64,000 nucleotides of DNA from Pycnopodia helianthoides (GCA_032158295.1 CM063245.1:7860700-7924699); one strand, 5' to 3'. Counted from the stretch's first letter, positions 31,901 to 41,141 are shown. Notes: generated by a model from the letters alone, not told the origin. Numbers and translations: made by a program.

Positions 31901-34422
31901 CAAGAACAAGACCAAAAATGCGTTATGAGATGGAGACCGTCAGTGACTTTTACAACAAAGAGTAGTGTAAGAACACAGCACATTCTGAACTTCACAATTG
32001 TATTGTTTCTTTGTCCACACCTCTTACTAAAAATTTGAAAACAAGCTTTAGCTCAGAACAGTGGATTTTTTTCTGCAGGACATTGAGAGCACCAAGTATT
32101 TAGTGCTTATCAAAAATTAGTGTAAGGATACAAACCACTTAATATGATTCTTCTTTATCCCTGATTCAGTTATGTCAATTATTTCAAGCTTTATCCTACC
32201 TACCTATCCCAACTTGTTTGATCATAAACCAGGAACCACACATATATTTTTAGTTTAGAAAGTGTACATGTAATTACATGTAATTCACAATACTAAATGA
32301 TTTGCATGACATTTACCAAACAAACACTTATTTCAACATGATAAATAAAAACCTGTGTACCTTCATTAAAGTTTGGCTTACATGTAAGCCACTTGGTCTA
32401 CTATGAAGATACACACGTGTGAATTTGTATTCTCACCTGCTTTTTGGCAAACATTTGATGGGCATCTATGGTAAATCAATGCTTTTGTTGCAACAAAGTA
32501 AGCCATCCTTACTGAGCCTTGTTCCCAATATGTTAGTTGCAGTGCTCCAATGAGAAGCTGCTCTGTTAAATCACTGACTACATCAACATAATGTTTCCAT
32601 GTATCTTCTTCTGTCTCATCATCACAACCTTTGATACGTACAGCCTCATCACTTGATGTTCCTGATTTAATCCCAAGTTGGAGATGTAAGGAATTCAGCA
32701 AAATTGCTGTCAGTCTCAAGGCAAAGGTCAAGCCTGGAGCATCACATTGGTTACATGTAGATGGATCTGTGTGTATGGATGTCTTCAGCAGGAATCCAAT
32801 GACATCTGCCTTTTCATGAAAGAGTTTCTTTAAAGTTACTGAAATTCAAAGGCAATAATTTGACTTAATTAATACCAAGATGACTTACATGTATCTGCAA
32901 AATAATTGTTCTTATTGAAAGTCACTCGTCTTACATGTGCACTTAGGCATGCATGTACATACTGCACCATGACAAGCTTTATCAAAAGTTTACTGATGCC
33001 ATTCTTATAGCGTACATCCTGTGGCTAGATTCAGGCAATTTACAAAATTATCCCTGTATATTGATTTATCAAGCATTCTTAACATTTCTCAAATTTCCTC
33101 AACTCCCTGAGGAGTGTATGACCCCAAGCTGCAAATAAACAGCACCAAGGTTAATCCTACATAATACCGTCTCAACCCTTACAGGTACACCTGGGTTAAG
33201 GGAGGCAATTATGGTTAAGTGCCTTGCTCAAGCACATAAGTGTCAAGACTGGGAATAGACACACACTCCGATAATACAGCCATTAGAACTGGTGTCTGAT
33301 ACACTAGGCTGGGAATAAACACACACTCCGATAATACAGCCATTAGAACTGGTGTCTGATACACTAGGCTGGGAATAAACACACACTCCGGTAATACAGC
33401 CATTAGAACTGGTGTCTGATACACTAGGCTGGGAATAAACACACACTCCGATAATTCAGCCATTAGAACTGGTGTCTGATGTACTAGGCTGGGAATAAAC
33501 ACACACTCCGATAATACAGCCATTAGAACTGGTGTCTGATGTACTAGGCTGGGAATAGACACACACTCCGATAATACAGCCATTAGAACTGGTGTCTGAT
33601 ACACTAGGCTGGGAATAGACACACACTCCGATAATACAGCCATTAGAACTGGTGTCTGATACACTAGGCTGGGAATAGACACACACTCCGATAATACAGC
33701 CATTAGAACTGGTGTCTGATACACTAGGCTGGGAATAGACACACACTCTGATAATACAGCCATTAGAACTGGTGTCTGATACACTAGGCTGGGAATAGAC
33801 ACACACTCCGATAATACAGCCATTAGAACTGGCGTCTGATGTACTAGGCTGGGAATAGACACACACTCCGATAATACAGCCATTAGAACTGGTGTCTGAT
33901 ATACTAGGCTGGGAATAAACACACACTCCGATAATACAGCCATTAGAACTGGTGTCTGATATACTAGGCTGGGAATAAACACACACTCCGATAATACAGC
34001 CATTAGAACTGGCGTCTGATGTACTAGGCTGGGAATAAACACACACTCCGATAATACAGCCATTAGAACTGGCGTCTGATGTACTAGACTGCTTGTTTTT
34101 ATGACTCAGTAGTTCTAATGAAACTTTCTGCTGGGAGTGACAGTTTCCCCTTATCATGATTAGATCATATTAGCACTATCAAAAATCATTTTTAGCTAGC
34201 TTTATTTGTTTTCATTTTCTAATCCAAACAACCCTTAGGAAGCCACAAATACTTACCTGACATGGAGGCAACTTTGGTCAACCATGATAGAAGTTTCTCT
34301 ATACATGTGTCATCAATAACTTTGTTGGAAGGCTCTGTAAGAACACTCAAAACATCTCCCAGTAATGATAAGGCTTCCAAGTTCTCACAATGTGACTCAA
34401 CACCTGCAGAATCATCCATCAT
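16222..34422 (-). CDS. BRAT1: BRAT1-type HEAT-repeat protein (INTS11/ATM-associated), complete ten-exon gene
   Basis: The ten blocks, in transcript order, are 34422-34257, 32838-32437, 31363-30682, 30101-29964, 27067-26851, 26252-26063, 25178-25141, 23780-23597, 19096-18930 and 16953-16222. Phases are consistent throughout and the product is about 971 residues (human BRAT1 is about 820). Matches to the family are the N-terminal DDTCIEKLLSWL, the FVVTAAQQFLAALIA block, DPRWEVRDS, NDGDNFVRASALAAM, DWEVKLGALQF, and the C-terminal LLEDILA ending LDCY. BRAT1 is a helical-repeat partner of the INTS9-INTS11 endonuclease and of ATM. Its extreme C-terminus is reported to contact the INTS11 catalytic site, which agrees with conservation of the final DCY. 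The start is the first of two adjacent ATGs (34422); upstream sequence in that exon is taken as 5' UTR. Introns are loaded with minisatellites. Confidence 0.93.
16954..17652. other. BRAT1 intron sequence, mostly unremarkable
   Basis: AT-rich, with AAAGTAAAAG/CTTTTACT-rich stretches around 17150-17330 that resemble the subterminal parts of the element at 58423-59563. No gene seen. Confidence 0.35.
17653..17723. repeat. Perfect 71-nt palindrome in a BRAT1 intron
   Basis: A 35-nt left arm (17653-17687, starting AGTCAAATCTCATCATGG) is exactly complementary to 17689-17723, with a single base (T, 17688) between them. Confidence 0.97.
18005..18285 (+). mobile_element. Degenerate tRNA-derived SINE (family B)
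   Basis: TTGTGGCTGAGTGGACTAGA resembles a tRNA A-box region. Downstream GACAAGACACTTAGCTATAA and TTGCTTC match the body of the SINE at 35509-35926 (AGCAAGACACTTAACCATTA). The B-box part is decayed. Confidence 0.6.
18286..18929. other. BRAT1 intron, nothing recognised
   Basis: AT-rich, with no tandem array, SINE or coding segment visible. Confidence 0.35.
18930..19096 (-). CDS. BRAT1: BRAT1 exon
   Basis: The acceptor is TTGTTTAG and the donor GAG|GTTTGT. It encodes DSLLAWFKLHHLHLRIFECI then NDGDNFVRASALAAMVDVSK and QQDLWQDLLTQTGKSE. The GTTTGT donor is weaker than the others. Confidence 0.9.
19322..19590 (-). mobile_element. tRNA-derived SINE (family A) abutting the 45-bp array
   Basis: The body CACCAATGTGTGATAAGCACT and a tRNA-like head read on the minus strand (GTTGGTGTGAATCCCACC, with TGGTCTAGTGG-like sequence near 19540) match the copy at 11381. 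An internal repeat of AATGTGTGATAAGCA occurs at 19402. Its tRNA-side end lies only a few bases before the 45-bp minisatellite starts. Confidence 0.65.
19588..21243. repeat. 45-bp G-rich minisatellite, left block
   Basis: The unit is ACTAGGGTAGTGGTAAGGGT followed by AAGGGCATGCAACTCTAGGGTTTGG. Variants are GGGTTT/GAGTTT, AGGG/ATGG and GTGGTA/GTTGTA. The period is 15 codons, so both strands stay open for hundreds of codons; these frames are not genes. It is intronic to BRAT1. Confidence 0.97.
21244..21853. mobile_element. DNA transposon inserted in the 45-bp array (same family as 9053-11668)
   Basis: The ends are GACTAGTGCAAGTCTCGC and the inverse of GACTGTGCAAGTCTCGC. The 610-bp body aligns in reverse with the outer element at 9053-11668 without that copy's insertions. 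No transposase frame. Confidence 0.82.
21854..23545. repeat. 45-bp G-rich minisatellite, right block
   Basis: Same unit, with different variants: GTATGGGTAAGGG replaces GTAAGGGTAAGGG in most copies and GGGTTTAGACT is common at 22020-22340. Units at 22741-23500 are almost identical to each other, a local homogenised patch. Confidence 0.97.
23597..23780 (-). CDS. BRAT1: BRAT1 exon with WEVRDS motif
   Basis: The acceptor is TTGTACAG and the donor G|GTAATA. It encodes VICKCLESFASLLSIHTLIL through KKSWDPRWEVRDSVIGFLKA. The WEVRDS turn is a strong BRAT1 signature. Confidence 0.93.
24204..24630. repeat. 54-bp minisatellite, eight copies, in a BRAT1 intron
   Basis: The unit is GATGAGTTACAGACAACTAC followed by TGATATACATGATAGAGTATAAACTCTGTCATGT. 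It contains the inverted pair AGAGTATAAACTCT. The period of 18 codons again leaves both strands open. Confidence 0.96.
25141..25178 (-). CDS. BRAT1: BRAT1 38-nt microexon
   Basis: On the minus strand, acceptor GATTCTTGAG precedes CTGACACCATATTG and the donor is ACT|GTAAGT. With the A left by the previous exon it reads TDTILNNPESDCT and enters the next exon in phase 0. It is the only stop-free reading linking exons 26063-26252 and 23597-23780; its acceptor lacks a long pyrimidine tract. Confidence 0.7.
25741..25916. repeat. About 62-bp tandem repeat, three copies
   Basis: The unit starts AATGCCCATTCTTCAATGTT and contains GCCATAGCCGGCC. GC-rich patches contrast with the AT-rich intron around them. 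Confidence 0.85.
26063..26252 (-). CDS. BRAT1: BRAT1 exon
   Basis: The acceptor is TTATTCAG and the donor A|GTAAGAT. It encodes CQSQVMSKQSSFVDDGISIL through GHLRGSLKVTKVILTLLIK and ends TVDSESK in phase 1. Confidence 0.87.
26343..26775 (+). repeat. SINE-derived 46-bp tandem array carrying repeated pol III B boxes
   Basis: A family-A SINE body (ATGTGTGAGAAGCACTGTAT) leads into about eight units of AAGTAGCATGTCTGCAAGGC followed by AGGGGTCTTGGGTTCAAATCCTACCC. Each unit holds a B-box-like GGTTCAAATCC (consensus GGTTCGANTCC). The unit corresponds to the T-arm end plus adjacent body of the SINE at 11381-11545. Confidence 0.82.
26851..27067 (-). CDS. BRAT1: BRAT1 exon
   Basis: The acceptor is GGTTACAG and the donor CAG|GTAAGC. 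It encodes NMWFERLRDETCTSLMDLVM through CQCVTILTHSLCALDNMLVQ. A minisatellite begins within 55 bp upstream of its acceptor. Confidence 0.9.
27118..29325. repeat. 22-bp minisatellite, about 100 copies, in a BRAT1 intron
   Basis: The unit is CCAACACCCCTACATGTATGTT (22 bp), with many variants (CATTCATG, TACAAGTA, TTTATGTA). Three units make 66 bp, giving apparent frames of up to 408 codons with MFQHPYMYVPTPLHVCSNTP-like repeats; these are not called as proteins. Confidence 0.96.
29430..29830. repeat. Interspersed repeat, copy 2 (related to 1660-1990)
   Basis: It shares GACAACAAAGGTTCTCATAA and the preceding TTTTTCTTTT...ATTGTTGCCGCAATG with copy 1. The following GCAATGGTGTGCTGGAATCT stretch has only a distant counterpart in copy 1. 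No coding capacity. Confidence 0.6.
29964..30101 (-). CDS. BRAT1: BRAT1 exon
   Basis: The acceptor is ACTTCTAG and the donor GG|GTAAGTC. It encodes SDIDMENSSLRIMINFPWQL then LNIHQFNSSVQLASILYRAL, ending QHPKVNG. Phase joins both neighbours. Confidence 0.88.
30102..30681. other. BRAT1 intron, nothing recognised
   Basis: Single-copy-looking AT-rich sequence without arrays or SINE motifs. Confidence 0.3.
30682..31363 (-). CDS. BRAT1: BRAT1 large internal exon
   Basis: It begins DILNTAFAALEDNSMFVVTA and ends MAVHTYTLD. The middle third is Ser/Thr/Lys-rich (SFSSKRSKGNHQEESSNKRR) and is probably a disordered insert that accounts for part of the extra length over vertebrate BRAT1. Confidence 0.92.
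31364..32436. other. BRAT1 intron, nothing recognised
   Basis: AT-rich, with no array, SINE head or coding similarity. One of the few BRAT1 introns without tandem repeats. Confidence 0.35.
32437..32838 (-). CDS. BRAT1: BRAT1 exon
   Basis: The acceptor is GAATTTCAG and the donor GCAG|GTGAGA. It encodes TLKKLFHEKADVIGFLLKTS through YHRCPSNVCQKA, an alpha-helical repeat segment with an acidic loop (CDDETEEDTW). Confidence 0.9.
33240..34085. repeat. 60-bp minisatellite, 14 copies, in first BRAT1 coding intron
   Basis: The unit is CTAGGCTGGGAATAGACACA followed by CACTCCGATAATACAGCCATTAGAACTGGTGTCTGATACA. The length is exactly conserved copy to copy. Variants are AATAGAC/AATAAAC and ATACACTAGG/ATGTACTAGG. 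A period divisible by three creates a 282-codon shadow frame. Confidence 0.98.
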
Positions 34423-34435
34423 CAACACACTCGTC
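34257..34435 (-). CDS. BRAT1: BRAT1 exon with start codon
   Basis: The acceptor ATTATGCAG precedes GACGAGTG. ATG ATG GAT begins at 34422, giving MMDDSAGVESHCENLEALSL and then VIDDTCIEKLLSWLTKVASM. The exon ends in phase 1 at G|GTAAGT. An upstream non-coding exon is implied but not located. Confidence 0.88.
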
Positions 34436-34970
34436 CTGCATAATTACAATTGATTCAATCATTTCAATTAAAAAACAAAAATGTTTTTAAGATAATAAAA
34501 ACCTGCTCAATGCACATTGTTTGATTTAAATAACACAGCTCTTGGTGAAATGTATTTTAAAAGCTTGGTTGATGAGCAGTGTTCTAACTATGCAAGAGGA
34601 TGGACATTTCCAATTACAAATAAAAGGAAATAAAATGTAACACTAGCAGTGTGAAAATTTAGGGGTTGTTTGGTCATTGAGAAGTGGTCTTAGGGAGCAT
34701 GAGACTCAATCTGACATCTGATAACTCTTTAGACTGTAACTCTTCAGAAAACATCAAGCTTTTTCACGTATTCCATCAACGGCGAGAAGTGTCTCACATC
34801 ATGACTATCTTGGTGTAACCATTTTCAGCGACATAGAGTAGACAGCCCACTGCCAGAAAACAGAACTAAAATCAAGGCACACTTGAGGAGGTACTATCAG
34901 CCTGCAACAGGGATGTAAAAGCCTGTGGAAATGAGACCCTAGCTAGACCTCAGCTTGGAGTAAACATGTG
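34436..34970. other. Sequence upstream of BRAT1 start exon
   Basis: AT-rich. It should contain a 5' UTR intron, because the start exon is preceded by a good acceptor. No promoter element is identifiable by eye. Confidence 0.3.
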
Positions 34971-34974
34971 ACAC

Positions 34975-35508
34975 TAAGGAGGACACCACTCAAAACTCAA
35001 GATATAGCAGCTACACTAAAGAGGATACCACTCACGACTCAAGACATAGCAGCTGCACTAAGGGGGAGACCATTCAAGACTCAAGACAAAGTAGCTGCAA
35101 TAAGGAGGATACCATTCAAGACCCAAGACATAGTAGCTGCACTAAGGAGGATACCATTCAAGACCCAAGATATAGCGTCTGCACTAAGGAGGATACCATT
35201 CAAGACTCAAGACATAGCAGCTGCACTTGGAGGATACCACTCAAGACTCAAGACATAGTAGCTGCACTAAGGAGGATACCACTCAAGACTCGAGACATAG
35301 CAAGTGCACTAAGGAGGATACCACTCAAGACTCAAGACATAGTAGCTGCACTAAGGAGGATACCACTCAAGACTCGAGACATAGCAAGTGCACTAAGGAG
35401 GATACCACTCAAGACTCAAGACATAGTAGCTGCACTAAGGAGGATACCACTCAAGACTCAAGACAAAGCAGCTGCACTAAGGAGGATACCACTCAAGACT
35501 CAAGACAT
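34975..35508. repeat. 42-bp minisatellite, left block
   Basis: The unit is CTAAGGAGGATACCACTCAA followed by GACTCAAGACATAGTAGCTGCA. Two subtypes (TAGTAGCTGC and TAGCAAGTGC) alternate at 35227-35420. Frames such as KEDTTQDSRHSSCT are a by-product of the 14-codon period. Confidence 0.96.
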
Positions 35509-35926
35509 TGTGGCGTGTCGTGGCCGAGCGGATAAGAACACCGGACTCAAGCTCTGGTGTTTCTGTTCAGCAGAGTGTGGGTTCGAGTCCCAGTCGTGAC
35601 ACTTGTGTCCTTAAGCAAGACACTTAACCATTATTGCTTCGTCCTTCGGATGGGACGTAAAGCCGTTGGTCCCGTGTGTTGTGTAATGCACGTAAAAGAA
35701 CCCAGTGCACTTGTCGAAAAGAGAAGGGGTTTGCCCAGGTGTTCCTGGTTTGATTGACAGCATATTGCGCCACCGCAACTTGTAAACCATTACATTGTGC
35801 TATAAATGCATAGGTCTCATACTTCAAAACGTAGCTCCAAATACATGGCCGGTAAAAATACTGAGCGCTTTGTATCCTTTGGCAAAAGGCGCTATATAAA
35901 TACAGTTATTATTATTATTATTATTA
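35509..35926 (+). mobile_element. Full-length tRNA-derived SINE (family B) inside the 42-bp array
   Basis: The tRNA-Leu-like head GTCGTGGCCGAGCGGATAAG has an A box and B box GGTTCGAGTCC. The body includes TTAAGCAAGACACTTAACC, and the tail GGCGCTATATAAATACAG runs into (TTA)n. The 3' end resembles L2/CR1-type tails, suggesting the LINE family that mobilised it. Confidence 0.88.
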
Positions 35927-36343
35927 GTAGCTGCACTAAGGAGGATACCACTCAAGACTCGAGACATAGCAAGTGCACTAAGGAGGATACCACTCAAGAC
36001 TCAAGACATAGTAGCTGCACTAAGGAGGATACCACTCAAGACTCGAGACATAGCAAGTGCACTAAGGAGGATACCACTCAAGACTCAAGACATAGTAGCT
36101 GCACTAAGGAGGATACCATTCAAGACTCAAGACATAGTAGCTGCACTAAGGAGGATACCACTCAAGACTCAAGACATAGTAGCTGCACTAAGGAGGATAC
36201 CACTCAAGACTCAAGACATAGTAGCTGCACTAAGGAGGATACCACTCAAGACTCAAGACATAGTAGCTGCACTAAGGAGGATACCACTCAAGACTCAAGA
36301 CAAAGCAGCTGCACTAAGGAGGATACCACTCAAGACTCAAACC
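35927..36343. repeat. 42-bp minisatellite, right block
   Basis: It resumes with TAGTAGCTGC and repeats the same alternating subtype order as the left block, then a homogeneous run, ending with the same AGACAAAGCAGCTGC variant that occurs near the end of the left block. Confidence 0.96.
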
Positions 36344-36943
36344 TTTGGTTTTGGGGACCGTTTGATTGTCTTAATTCTATATAAATGTAGATTTATACAA
36401 TAAAAATAACCTGTGAAAATTTCATCTCAAAGAGTGGTTGCATTTTTGAAATATCGCCAAAATCTGCAGCGAATATGTCCACACATAAAGAATTATCCCT
36501 GATAGGAATACACGATCTGTCTCAGATTCAAATTTGGGGTGATAAAAACTGACATTTTTTTTATATAATAAATATTTCTCAAAATGCTTTATAATACTAT
36601 CGAAAGTTCCTGTACTTCTAATCAAGTCAGTTTTTATTGCCATTAATTTTTACAGTGACAATCGTGTACCTTCCCACAAAATCACAAATTATTTCAAGTA
36701 AATTTAATGCAAAGGCCAAAGTTCATGTGAAAAGTGAACTGTAAAACTCACACGCAAAAAAACAAAACAAGGTGCTTTATAAATTTTATGGTATGCTCAT
36801 TTTCCGATGGCAATAGATAGAGTCCTCATGCGAGTTGGGAACAAACTACAAGTACAAGTCTCTAACCTGACGTTAAAACGGTGTAAATTGCCATAGTATT
36901 CAGTGGAAACTTTGTCAACATCCAAAACATCCGATGACATCTT

Positions 36944-37165
36944 TCTGGTAAAAATGGGTCTGTACATTTTGTGTACAGGGATGTTTTGGTTTATTCCTGA
37001 CTTCCGATAATATTTAATCAAAACAGCCTTGAATTTGACCTTTTGACTACCAAAAAAACATTTTTCCTTGGAATGTAAAGACCCATTGTTTGTTGAAATC
37101 CAATGTAATGTTTCATTTCCCCGTACAAAGATTCCCCGTACAAAAATGTACAGACCCATTTATTG
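36944..37165. repeat. Spaced inverted repeat around AATGGGTCTGTACATTTTG
   Basis: AAAATGGGTCTGTACATTTT (36952 region) is nearly inverted at 37137-37164 (CAAAAATGTACAGACCCATT). The TTCCCCGTACAAA motif occurs twice near 37127-37146. Probably a decayed foldback element. Confidence 0.6.
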
Positions 37166-37670
37166 GAGATTGTTCCAGATCCTAATGCTGAATTGCTTGG
37201 GAAAGAATGACTGTTGGCCAGGTAGACCCCTGTCCTGGTGAAAGGTATTATGTATTTGAAAGAATGACACACCACCTTACTAATGCCAGTCAGCAAACAC
37301 TCCTCTCCAATCATCAGCAGCAACATGTGTGCGAGATCAATATTGAAAACGCGTGAAATATTGATACACACCACAACATACACAGCAAACGTAACATGAA
37401 GACTAGACACCAGACACGGAGTGAGGACAAACTTGAGCCGTGCTACAAATTTTGTGCAAAGCTAGAAACCAAATTTCAAATGGTCGTCAACGACCGTCAT
37501 ATCTATTTTTACAGTTGAGCGTATTACCACGACGTCTAAATTGACTGTGGAATTCGAAATGGGTTTTCAGCCGCGACACTCAAGTGTGACACCTTGCCGT
37601 TCTTGGTTGTCATTATGCTATTTATTCGATTTTTATTTCCCATTGTTTTTCCCAGTTGCAATGCCTAAAG
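37166..37670. other. Unassigned stretch
   Basis: Minus-strand open frames of about 120-130 codons cross this area but show no recognisable domain. A promoter or 5' exon for BRAT1 could lie here, but nothing in the sequence proves it. Confidence 0.25.
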
Positions 37671-37777
37671 CGAGTTGAACGTTCTTATCCACCACTGGAA
37701 AATTCCACGGGAACCGGGGGGGGGGGGTAGGGGAATGTCGGTTCCCCGTGTTGTGTTTTGTCATGAGCTGCTGGGAA

Positions 37778-38990
37778 AAGAAGTACCCTCATTTTTTGAT
37801 TTCTCATCAGCCTTCAATACACTGCAACCGCATAGGTTGGTACAGAAGCTACAGAACATGAATGTAAATCCACACTTGTGCCTGTGGATCAGTGACTTCA
37901 TGAGAGCTAGACCCCAACGTGTTAAGATCAGTACTTCATTCTCTGATTTAATCTTCACAAATACTGGAGTGCCACAGGGTTGTGTCCTATCACCAGTCCT
38001 ATTTACTCTGTACACCAGGGACTATCATAGTAACAGTGGATCTTGCTCTGTTGTTAAGTATGCTGATGACACTTCCTTGACTGGTCTGATCCTCAAACAA
38101 TGAGACAAGTTATAGACACGAAATAGATCGCTTTGTCCAGTGGTGTGATGAGGACAATTTTCTCAAATTGAATGTAACCAAAACCAAGGAACTTGTTTTT
38201 GATGTTCGTAAGATCCGACAAAGTATTCATCCGGTTAGTATAAAGAACGACAAAGTAGAAATTGTCAGTGAATATAAATATCTTGGGACAATCATAGACA
38301 ACAAACTGGATTGGAACAAAAATACTCAAAGAATGTGTGCCAAGGCAAATCAGAGGCTTTATTTTCTAAGGAAACAACGGTCTTTCAATGTCCGTGATTC
38401 AATTTTACACCTGTTTTACCAAAGTATTATTCAGTCTGTCATTACTTTTAGCTGTATTGTTTGATAATAATCTTACCGTGACAAATCAGAAGAAAATTGA
38501 TCGTATCACCAAGGTTGCCAGCAAGATAATAGGTTTTGATGTAAAACACATGAAAGAAATCCTAGACAAACAGTATGTTACTAAATTAAAACTTACAACC
38601 CAGGATCCAACTCGTCCACTTCACTCATTCATTAACATTCTCCCATCAGGAAGGTACCGTTCTCTTTCTACTCGTACAAACCGGTTCAGACTATCTTTTT
38701 TACCCAGTGCTATTCATCTTTTTAACTCACTTTTCATAAGGTAACTTTTTAGTGCTTGTTTTTTCCTTATAATAAGTGATGGTAAGCTTAGTTTATGTTT
38801 CTCTCTTTTTAAAATATAAACTTATATTGTTTAAAACAAATTTTTGTAAGTAGGTTTATTTTTAATGTTTTCTTTTGTTATCAGTATTGAATTTGATTTT
38901 TTTTAGTGCACACAGGGAAAACAATTTTCACTTTTTACTTGTAAACTGTGATGAAATAAATAAAATTGAATTGAAATTGAATTGAAAATT
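37778..38990 (+). pseudogene. 5'-truncated CR1/L2-type non-LTR retrotransposon (reverse transcriptase fragment)
   Basis: Frames at 37778-38103 and 38110-38744 encode RT palm to thumb: SSAFNTLQPHRLV, TGVPQGCVLSPVLFTLYT, the catalytic VVKYADDTSL, NFLKLNVTKTKELVFDV and YKYLGTIIDNKLDW, then a C-terminal RFRLSFLPSAIHLFN. At least two frame breaks separate the pieces (after LILKQ at about 38100, and at SCIV about 38463). The 3' end is an ATTGAATTGAAATTGAATTG tail, typical of CR1/L2 clades. The endonuclease domain is missing, so the copy is dead. Confidence 0.88.
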
Positions 38991-39000
38991 GAAATTGAAT

Positions 39001-39382
39001 TATCTCGGTTTGGCCTTCTTCAGTTCTCCGCTCCTTAACCAATTCCAGGACTTGCTACTGGCCACTTCTTCAGTACACCTCAAGAACTGGCCATGAAGTG
39101 GTTTGTTCCGCCAATGATTGATTTCTAAATTTCCTCTTTCCTTTCCCTATTGTACCCCCTTCGGCCCAACTTCGTCCGCCTTCGTGGACAAGTTCTCCTC
39201 AGTCCTCCAACATGACAATGCAAGCTCCTGCACTCGAAGTTGACACTGTCTGCCCGACGCTCAGCAACCCGGCCCTACCGCCCTGACCTCGGAAAATAAA
39301 GTCTGTTCATCACATTCGCCCGCGGATGAAGCATACCATTCATGGTCATCAGTTGTCTTGTTCTTCTGTCCGTGACATCTAG
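39001..39382. other. Unassigned, probably older retroelement sequence
   Basis: GC-richer than its surroundings (CGACGCTCAGCAACCCGGCC). The sequence beyond the piggyBac-like insertion (41146-41230) may be its continuation. No frame recognised. Confidence 0.3.
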
Positions 39383-39386
39383 TTAA

Positions 39387-41141
39387 AGGGACACACCGGC
39401 TTCGGTGGGCTATTTGGGCTACAAAATAGACTAAAACATGAATCCAAATGTCTTCCTGGAATGGAGAAGAATGGTTCATAAAAGAAACCATCAAATTTTG
39501 CCGTTTTTGAGCATTTTTCAAAAAAAACGAAGGTCACGTGACTTTTCTGACCCAAAATGTGGTTCTGAAAAGTCACGTGATCTTCAGAATTAGTTTTACT
39601 TCCAGCCGTACATTAGACTTGGTTCCAAGTCTGCGATCGTGGCTTTTAGTCTACCCGATAACCAAAACATCATTGCCTAAAATAGCGCCCTCTTGTGGAT
39701 TAACCTCCGTCATTAGCCTACGATCACAGACTTGGGAATCTTGTTCATCGGTTTGTACACACCCTATGGCGAATTAGTCCAAAAGAGGACGGAACACTCA
39801 GATTGGTCAGAATCGCAGAAGCCTTCAATAACATGCATATTCAAATTCAACCGTTTATACCACGGGATATAGTACCGAAATACAATATTGATGCACATTG
39901 TAACTGAACTGCCTCTGTTCAGTAATTCAAATTGAGTTTAGAATAAACAAACACACAAATCGATTCTTGTTATTTGGCCCAAATTCAAAATAAATCATAA
40001 AACGTTGGAGACAAATCACTGGACGATTCCATTCAAACCATAGGTTAACAGTTTATCGTTTAGTAAAAATCAGGTATTATTATATGTTTATTTTTCAACA
40101 TTTTAAGATCTTGTACTATTTTATTAGCTATAAATTAAAAAATACCATACGTACGAAGCACTATAAAAAAAAATTAAACCAAGTTGAGACCAATGAGATT
40201 TTACAGAAAAAGATGATGTGATTGTAACCTACTTGCAATAGACGCGGCCAACATTGGTTTTGTGGCCTCCTGATTGGTCATTCCTCTGGTATCAGTGTTG
40301 TTATGTAAATTTCAGTTGTGAATAAATGAATATCCCGTACACACAAGAGGGTCAAGTCTGAGATTGCGAGCTAGGGCGTTTGATGGCTAATCTGTGGGGG
40401 CGTTTTGCGTGGCTGATGCAGAGAAATAACCACAATCTCAGACTTGAAATCAAGTCTAGCCGTACATAAGTAAATTACTGAACTAAATTTAAATCTTTTT
40501 TTAAAACAATTATTCATGAGTATTTGACAAAAAAGAACTATGTTTATGAGTACAAGTTGCATGAAAAATTTAGCGTAAATTTCGCATTCAGAGAGTCCGT
40601 GCAACGGACCTTGGGGGCATATCCCTTACAGCCGTTGCCGTGTCTCGTGGGGCCAGAGAGACAAACCACGGGGGATGAACTCGGAGCCTGTGGAGGGGTA
40701 AGGATCCAGACCGTTAATTACGTTTTGTTTGACGAGGGTTTTAGTCTGTAGCCCTAGCTATTATCCCCTAACTAGCACGTTACGTGATGCCTGCGCTACA
40801 CACGCGGCGGGACGACGACGAATAGCTGCACGATAATACAAGTTGGTGTGGATCGGACTGTGTTTAATCCACCATGGTTTAGGATGTCGGTTTTTTAATT
40901 ACACGTGAATTTGTGCTTGATGGATATGGAGACTGGATCCTCATGCCTCGCCATTGTTATAATCAATACATTAACAGACCACCGGTCTACTTACAACAAT
41001 GTCACGTACTTGACAGTTGCAACGGCTTTTTTTTGTTAATTACGTGACATTTTGATGTTTTTTTACAACCCAACCATCAAAAAATTATGGTCTGTAATTC
41101 CACATCACTTAATTAGGTAAACAGTAAGCCGGTGTGTCCTT
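39387..41141. mobile_element. piggyBac-like non-autonomous DNA transposon
   Basis: TTAA flanks both ends (39383-39386 and 41142-41145). The TIRs are AGGGACACACCGGCTT at left and the inverse of AAGGACACACCGGCTT at right. It is 1,755 bp without a transposase frame, and an 845-bp element is nested inside. Confidence 0.82.
39614..40458. mobile_element. DNA transposon with 9-bp TSD GCCGTACAT, nested in the piggyBac-like element
   Basis: GCCGTACAT occurs exactly at 39605-39613 and 40459-40467. The TIRs begin TAGACTTGGTTCCAAGTCTG and the inverse of TAGACTTGATTTCAAGTCTG, continuing into GCGATCGTGG or GAGATTGTGG. CAAGTCTGAGATTG recurs at 40352, suggesting subterminal transposase sites. A 9-bp TSD suggests a MULE. 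Confidence 0.85.

Noticed and set aside
33215..34157. 282- and 233-codon minus-strand frames (LVYQTPVLMAVLSECV repeats)
   Set aside because: They are shadow frames of the 60-bp intronic array, open in two frames at once.
35806..36384. 192-codon plus-strand frame (KEDTTQDSRHSSCT repeats)
   Set aside because: It consists of SINE tail plus 42-bp array; an artefact of the 14-codon period.
37018..37410. 130-codon minus-strand frame upstream of BRAT1
   Set aside because: No recognisable domain; it crosses a decayed inverted repeat and overlaps another frame of similar length.
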